52,626 nt of DNA, taken from an uncultured Mycoplasmatota bacterium. GTDB taxonomy: Bacteria > Bacillota_I > Bacilli_A > RF39 > UBA660. Below, piece after piece: positions 49,841 to 52,626 of the stretch (position 1 is its first letter; the number at the start of each line of letters is the position of its first letter). The notes under the pieces were generated by a model. The model saw nothing but the letters and a program-made list of their open reading frames with translations. It had not been told where the DNA came from and ran no database searches. The position numbers and the translations under genes were made by a program. The DNA is taken from assembly GCA_900546715.1 (NCBI GenBank), contig UREA01000010.1, positions 1 to 52,626 of the forward strand. The letters are read 5' to 3'.

Positions 49841-49898
49841 TTATATTTATCATATTCTTAAGTTAATGACATTGATATAAATTACAATTTATCGATGA

Positions 49899-49927
49899 GA
49901 TCGACTTAATATAGTCGGTCTTTTTTT
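49899..49927 (+). terminator. Terminator, originally of the ABC-transporter operon
   Basis: GATCGACT-TAATAT-AGTCGGTC is followed by seven T. Removing the IS and one target copy puts it about 40 bp after the DUF4177-like stop. Confidence 0.75.
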
Positions 49928-49956
49928 ATACTCAAAATTGAAAGGAAGTGATTTAA

Positions 49957-50451
49957 TTGAGTATATTACAAGAATATGAAGAAATAAGAAAAGAATTAGG
50001 AAACGGTATCAATAAAGGTATTGAGTTATACCTATCCAAAAATCCTAATTTGTTATTAAGTGATATTTATTATAAAGAAAAAGAATATAAAAAGTTTGAA
50101 AAATGGTTTGAAAATTATTTAAAACCTTTTATGACTTTAGAGTGTAATAAAGAATATTCATTATTTTTAGATCAGTCTGATTTTGATAGGTCTATTTTTA
50201 GAACTAGAAATAAAGACGGTATATTTGGTAATGGTTATGATTATGAAAGTCTAGTTAAAACTTTTGTCGAGCATAAACTCCCCCACTTGAGTAGGGAGCT
50301 TTTTTATGATTCAGAAAATGGTATGTTCTCTGTTTCATCTTATGATAAAAAAGTTATTGAAGAACTTGGCTTTGAGTTAGCACAAGAATTAAGAAAGGAT
50401 AAGTTTAAAGATTATGTTTCCGAAATGGAAAGTTACGACTATTATCTTTAA
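49957..50451 (+). CDS. Hypothetical protein, mobile-element cargo
   Basis: This 164-residue protein starts at TTG/ATG-like 49957 (TTG, with GGAAGTGAT upstream). It is acidic, aromatic and soluble: YEEIRKELGNGINKGIELYL, then FDRSIFRTRNKDGIFGNGYDYESL. No motif is known. It precedes an LPD28-like gene by 12 bp and is likely in the same cargo operon. Confidence 0.5.
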   Translation: MSILQEYEEIRKELGNGINKGIELYLSKNPNLLLSDIYYKEKEYKKFEKWFENYLKPFMTLECNKEYSLFLDQSDFDRSIFRTRNKDGIFGNGYDYESLVKTFVEHKLPHLSRELFYDSENGMFSVSSYDKKVIEELGFELAQELRKDKFKDYVSEMESYDYYL

Positions 50452-50463
50452 ATATTTTGATAT

Positions 50464-50982
50464 ATGAAAACAATAGAAATATATGATTATGACACTAATA
50501 AACCCAAGTTCACTATTCAAACTAGAAAAACAAAAAATATTCAAGACGATATTATTAAATTTTTAAAAGACCAAAAATATAGTTTAATCCTACAAGGAAA
50601 AGTTATCCCAAATATAGAAACAAATCTTTATTGGCTTGCTTACAATAAAGCCACTAAAGAAAGTATTAAATTGTAGTATCGTGAAAAAGAAAATGTAAAA
50701 GAAAAAGATACTTTTTACATTACTGGTTTAAGGTTATCTAATAAACAAAGACAACAATTAAAAGAATTAGGATACTACACTTATGATATAGGTAGTGATT
50801 CTTTTGACGAGCCTGATTATGTTTCAAATCAAATTATCATAAATCATATTGGTACTTTAATTACTACTAGAGATTTACACTTAAATAATTCTGATTATAT
50901 GGATTTAGATAAAGCTATTAAAGGTTGTGAAGAAAAATATATTGAACTTGATTCAATACTAGATACTGGAAAGGAACTGTAA
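50464..50982 (+). pseudogene. LPD28-like protein with an in-frame TAG
   Basis: From ATG 50464 the frame stops at TAG 50674-50676 after 70 residues. It then continues open in the same frame to TAA 50980-50982. The second part (DTFYITGLRLSNKQRQQLKE ... IIINHIGTLITTRDLHLNNSDYMDLD) has the NHxGTLIT and YxDLD pattern I know from the LPD28 domain of large polyvalent proteins of conjugative elements. One TAG thus splits a 172-residue protein. It may be a true nonsense mutation, a read-through codon, or two genes. Confidence 0.65.
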
Positions 50983-50984
50983 AT

Positions 50985-51104
50985 ATGGAAGCATTAATTA
51001 TTATTTTAATTTTAGTTTTACTTTTCATTTACTGTGCTTGCACGGTTTCAAGTTATTGTTCAAGGCAAGAAGAAAAACAAGAAAGGACTGATAAACATGA
51101 GTAA
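50985..51104 (+). CDS. 39-residue single-span membrane peptide
   Basis: ATG 50985 is two bases after the preceding stop, with GGAAAGGAACTG upstream. The frame reads MEALIIILILVLLFIYCACT, then a charged tail (SRQEEKQERTDKHE), ending at 51104. One membrane span with a cytoplasmic charged end. Its last eight bases overlap the start of the DpnD/PcfM-like gene, which points to translational coupling. Confidence 0.6.
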   Translation: MEALIIILILVLLFIYCACTVSSYCSRQEEKQERTDKHE

Positions 51105-51438
51105 ATATCAAATTGAAATTGTCGAAACTTTAAGTCGTGTTATTGATATTGAGGCTAATAGCTACGAAGAAGCATTAGATAAAGTAAAAGCAAAATATGA
51201 TAATTCTGATATTATTTTAGACTGGGAAGATTTAGAAAATGTAGATTATAAAAAATATCCATATCCTAAATTGAAAGAAGATATTATGTTAGAGATTAAC
51301 TACGATAAAATTAATAACTCGGTAATAATTGGGACAGAAAATTCATCAGGTGCAGAATACCATTGCTCTGATAAAAAAGATTTAAAAAATAGAATTAATG
51401 AATATATTGATGGCATCCGACTATGTGGATTACGATAA
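51097..51438 (+). CDS. DpnD/PcfM-like protein, 3' end replaced at the chimera joint
   Basis: ATG 51097 has AAAGGA upstream. The start YQIEIVETLSRVIDIEANSYEEALDKVKAKYDNSDIILDWEDL is the whole DpnD/PcfM-like motif found in plasmids and conjugative elements. The middle is ordinary for this genome. From about 51409 the DNA changes to Bacteroidales sequence, so the last ten residues (DGIRLCGLR) are foreign and the true end is unknown. Confidence 0.7.
   Translation: MSKYQIEIVETLSRVIDIEANSYEEALDKVKAKYDNSDIILDWEDLENVDYKKYPYPKLKEDIMLEINYDKINNSVIIGTENSSGAEYHCSDKKDLKNRINEYIDGIRLCGLR
51405..51412. other. Junction to foreign (Bacteroidales) DNA
   Basis: Base composition and codon use change within a few bases: before, A/T-rich with AAA/TTA codons; after, CTG, CGT, GCG and CCG codons are common. 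The sequence after the joint continues a sigma factor in mid-gene and keeps a Bacteroides gene order. This is the signature of a chimeric assembly. Confidence 0.88.
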
Positions 51439-51631
51439 TGCAATGGCAGTGAAATTTCAACAAGCCATTCTTTCGTTACCTGAAAAACAACGTATCGTGT
51501 TTAACCTGCGTTACTATGATGAATTGGATTATGAGGAAATTAGCCGGATAACCGATACGCGGGCGGAAACGTTGAAGGTGAATTATCATTATGCCAAAGA
51601 GAAAATAAAAGAATATATGACTAATAATTAA
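51410..51631 (+). pseudogene. C-terminal part of an ECF-type sigma factor (foreign segment)
   Basis: The frame DYDNAMAVKFQQAILSLPEK and QRIVFNLRYYDELDYEEIS is sigma region 4.2 of a Bacteroidetes-type ECF sigma factor, ending YHYAKEKIKEYMTNN. Regions 2 and 4.1 are missing because the joint lies inside the gene. The ATG at 51410 is not a real start. Confidence 0.8.
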
Positions 51632-51638
51632 GGATAGA

Positions 51639-52001
51639 ATGGAGAAAGAATTTGATTTTAAAAACATAGGAAAGCAGATGCCTAATCGTACACCGGATGG
51701 TTTCTTTGACCGGATGCAGGAACAGGTATCGGCACGTACGAAAGTGGAAAAACATAAAAAACAACTTCGGATGAGGTTGGTGATTGCGGCAACACTGGCG
51801 GCGGCAGCGATGGTGTTGGGATTGGTTTTCTTTCCTGCCGGTACTCCGGAAGCGGAACAAGTATCTTCCAATTCTTTACTTGTGGCAACCGGTATTGACA
51901 TCTCATATTCGGATGCAATGGATAATTTTATAGCCGAAATGCCGGATGATGAGTTAGAGGAATGGGTGGAATTATCAGAGTATGACGTATTTATGAATTA
52001 A
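51639..52001 (+). CDS. Single-span membrane protein after the sigma factor (foreign segment)
   Basis: This 120-residue protein has a cytoplasmic start (MEKEFDFKNIGKQMPNRTPD) and one span (LVIAATLAAAAMVLGLVFFPA), then an acidic outer part. Genes of this type follow ECF sigma factors in Bacteroides and may act as anti-sigma factors. The higher G+C differs from the rest of the window. Confidence 0.7.
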   Translation: MEKEFDFKNIGKQMPNRTPDGFFDRMQEQVSARTKVEKHKKQLRMRLVIAATLAAAAMVLGLVFFPAGTPEAEQVSSNSLLVATGIDISYSDAMDNFIAEMPDDELEEWVELSEYDVFMN

Positions 52002-52026
52002 TTATTTATTTAAAAAGTAATAGATT

Positions 52027-52512
52027 ATGAAGACAAAAAAGTTTTTTATGGTGTTGATAGCTCTCTTTATGGGTAGTCAAATGGCAATATTTGCACAAGG
52101 TAAAAAAGAAGGAAAGATGGACAGAAAGCAGTTCGGTCAGGAACAGATGCAGAAAATGCAATGTAATCAGCTCATAAATGCACTGGCATTGGATGATGCG
52201 GAGACTGCTAAGTTTAAACCTGTATACACCAAATATATGGAAGAAATGCGTGCTGTCCGCGATATGAATCCGCGTGCTCCTCGTTCTACGCTTACGGATG
52301 CAGAAGTAGAACAAGTAATAAAGGCTCGTTTTGCTCAGAGCCGCAAGATGCTGGATATTCGTGAGAAATATTATAATGAATTCCGTAAATTCCTATCACC
52401 GAAACAAATACAGAAAATGTATAATATGGAAAAAAGAATCGGAGATAAAATGAGAAAGGAGATGGGTAAAAGACAAGGAATGAAGAAGAATAATAGTAAC
52501 AGCAGGAGATAA
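52027..52512 (+). CDS. Secreted Spy/LTXXQ-like helical protein (foreign segment)
   Basis: A signal peptide (KKFFMVLIALFMGSQMAIFAQ) is followed by a periplasmic all-helical domain rich in Lys, Met and Gln, with LDDAETAKFKPVYTKYMEEM and LSPKQIQKMYNMEKRIG repeats. This is the pattern of Bacteroides proteins related to Spy-type chaperones, here in a Gram-negative gene order (sigma, membrane protein, helical periplasmic protein). Confidence 0.7.
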   Translation: MKTKKFFMVLIALFMGSQMAIFAQGKKEGKMDRKQFGQEQMQKMQCNQLINALALDDAETAKFKPVYTKYMEEMRAVRDMNPRAPRSTLTDAEVEQVIKARFAQSRKMLDIREKYYNEFRKFLSPKQIQKMYNMEKRIGDKMRKEMGKRQGMKKNNSNSRR

Positions 52513-52535
52513 TTCCTGCTCTTCACGAATAAACA

Positions 52536-52589
52536 ACACGGATTTTACGGATTCAAGAGCTCGGCTCCTTATGTCCGTAAAATCCGTGT
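52536..52589. repeat. 16-bp perfect inverted repeat after the last gene
   Basis: ACACGGATTTTACGGA (52536-52551) and TCCGTAAAATCCGTGT (52574-52589) are perfect inverted copies with a 22-nt centre that also pairs in part. It may be a terminator or a repeated intergenic palindrome of the Bacteroides source genome. Confidence 0.75.
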
Positions 52590-52626
52590 CCGGATAATAA
52601 AAGACGGTCGATTTCAGTTTATTTCT

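Larger units (their letters stand above)
48306..49875. mobile_element. Complete IS4-family insertion sequence
   Basis: The 1,570-bp element has 21-bp perfect terminal inverted repeats (48306-48326 and 49855-49875, beginning TCAATGTCATTAACTTAAG). TATAAAT occurs directly on both sides (48299-48305 and 49876-49882) as a 7-bp target duplication. One full-length transposase lies inside. It has separated the DUF4177-like stop codon from its terminator (49899-49927). Intact ends and frame suggest recent movement. Confidence 0.92.

Noticed and set aside
51476..51918. Three open frames on the minus strand
   Set aside because: They are shadows of the sigma-factor fragment and membrane-protein genes in the higher-GC foreign segment.

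Overview
This is an AT-rich window (roughly 28 percent G+C by eye) from a low-GC, Gram-positive, anaerobic bacterium. The best fit is an uncultured gut member of the Bacillota, in or near the Bacilli/Erysipelotrichia. It has a cell wall (class A PBP, GpsB, RecU, class B sortase). Its gene pairs are Bacillota-like: gpsB-rnpB, recU-ponA, dnaD-nth, scpA-scpB, rodZ-pgsA. It also has a T-box-controlled tyrS, a strictly anaerobic class III ribonucleotide reductase, a rubredoxin-flavoprotein and a CotD-like cysteine/histidine-rich coat protein. The last 1.2 kb (from about 51,409) is different DNA: higher G+C, Bacteroidales-style genes and synteny. It is almost certainly an assembly chimera.

Layout. 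1-4,164: small surface protein, tyrS with T-box, membrane-anchored thioredoxin-fold protein, XRE regulator. 4,206-7,076: a 2.9-kb integrative element in the 3' end of tRNA-Ala(TGC). It carries a frameshifted tyrosine integrase, a repressor with paired operators, a DUF4352 lipoprotein, 12-bp candidate integrase arm sites at both ends, and an inner segment bounded by 37-bp inverted repeats. 7,186-16,962: housekeeping block (rpoZ, DUF2779 nuclease, coat protein, pgsA, rodZ-like, RNase P RNA, gpsB, recU, PBP1A). 16,994-25,762: FN3-type surface protein, nth/dnaD/cca, SDR, class I aldolase, sortase B, dCMP deaminase, and a scar where a surface-protein fragment meets an XRE fragment. 25,906-35,281: Lgt-like protein, small RNA, DUF3800, tRNA-Leu(CAA), macro domain, SDR plus flavin reductase-rubredoxin, scpAB, gmk with an upstream RNA that carries an exact copy of the 16S 3' end (anti-Shine-Dalgarno). 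35,330-41,234: anaerobic ribonucleotide reductase operon.

The ribonucleotide reductase operon reads (minus strand) nrdD-like pseudoenzyme, nrdG, nrdD fused to a CPNC redoxin domain, trxB. The genes overlap or nearly touch. The enzyme, its radical activase, its reductant and the reductase of the reductant are therefore made together, along with a full-length NrdD paralogue that has lost the catalytic cysteine and the glycyl-radical tail. This is the most distinctive system in the window.

41,260-51,408 is accessory DNA: several XRE regulators, small RNAs with strong terminators, orphan small proteins, an OpuC/EgtU-type ABC importer, an intact IS4-family insertion with a 7-bp target duplication, and conjugative-element cargo (LPD28-like gene with an in-frame TAG, DpnD/PcfM-like gene). 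Functions are inferred from motifs read by eye; no database search was run.
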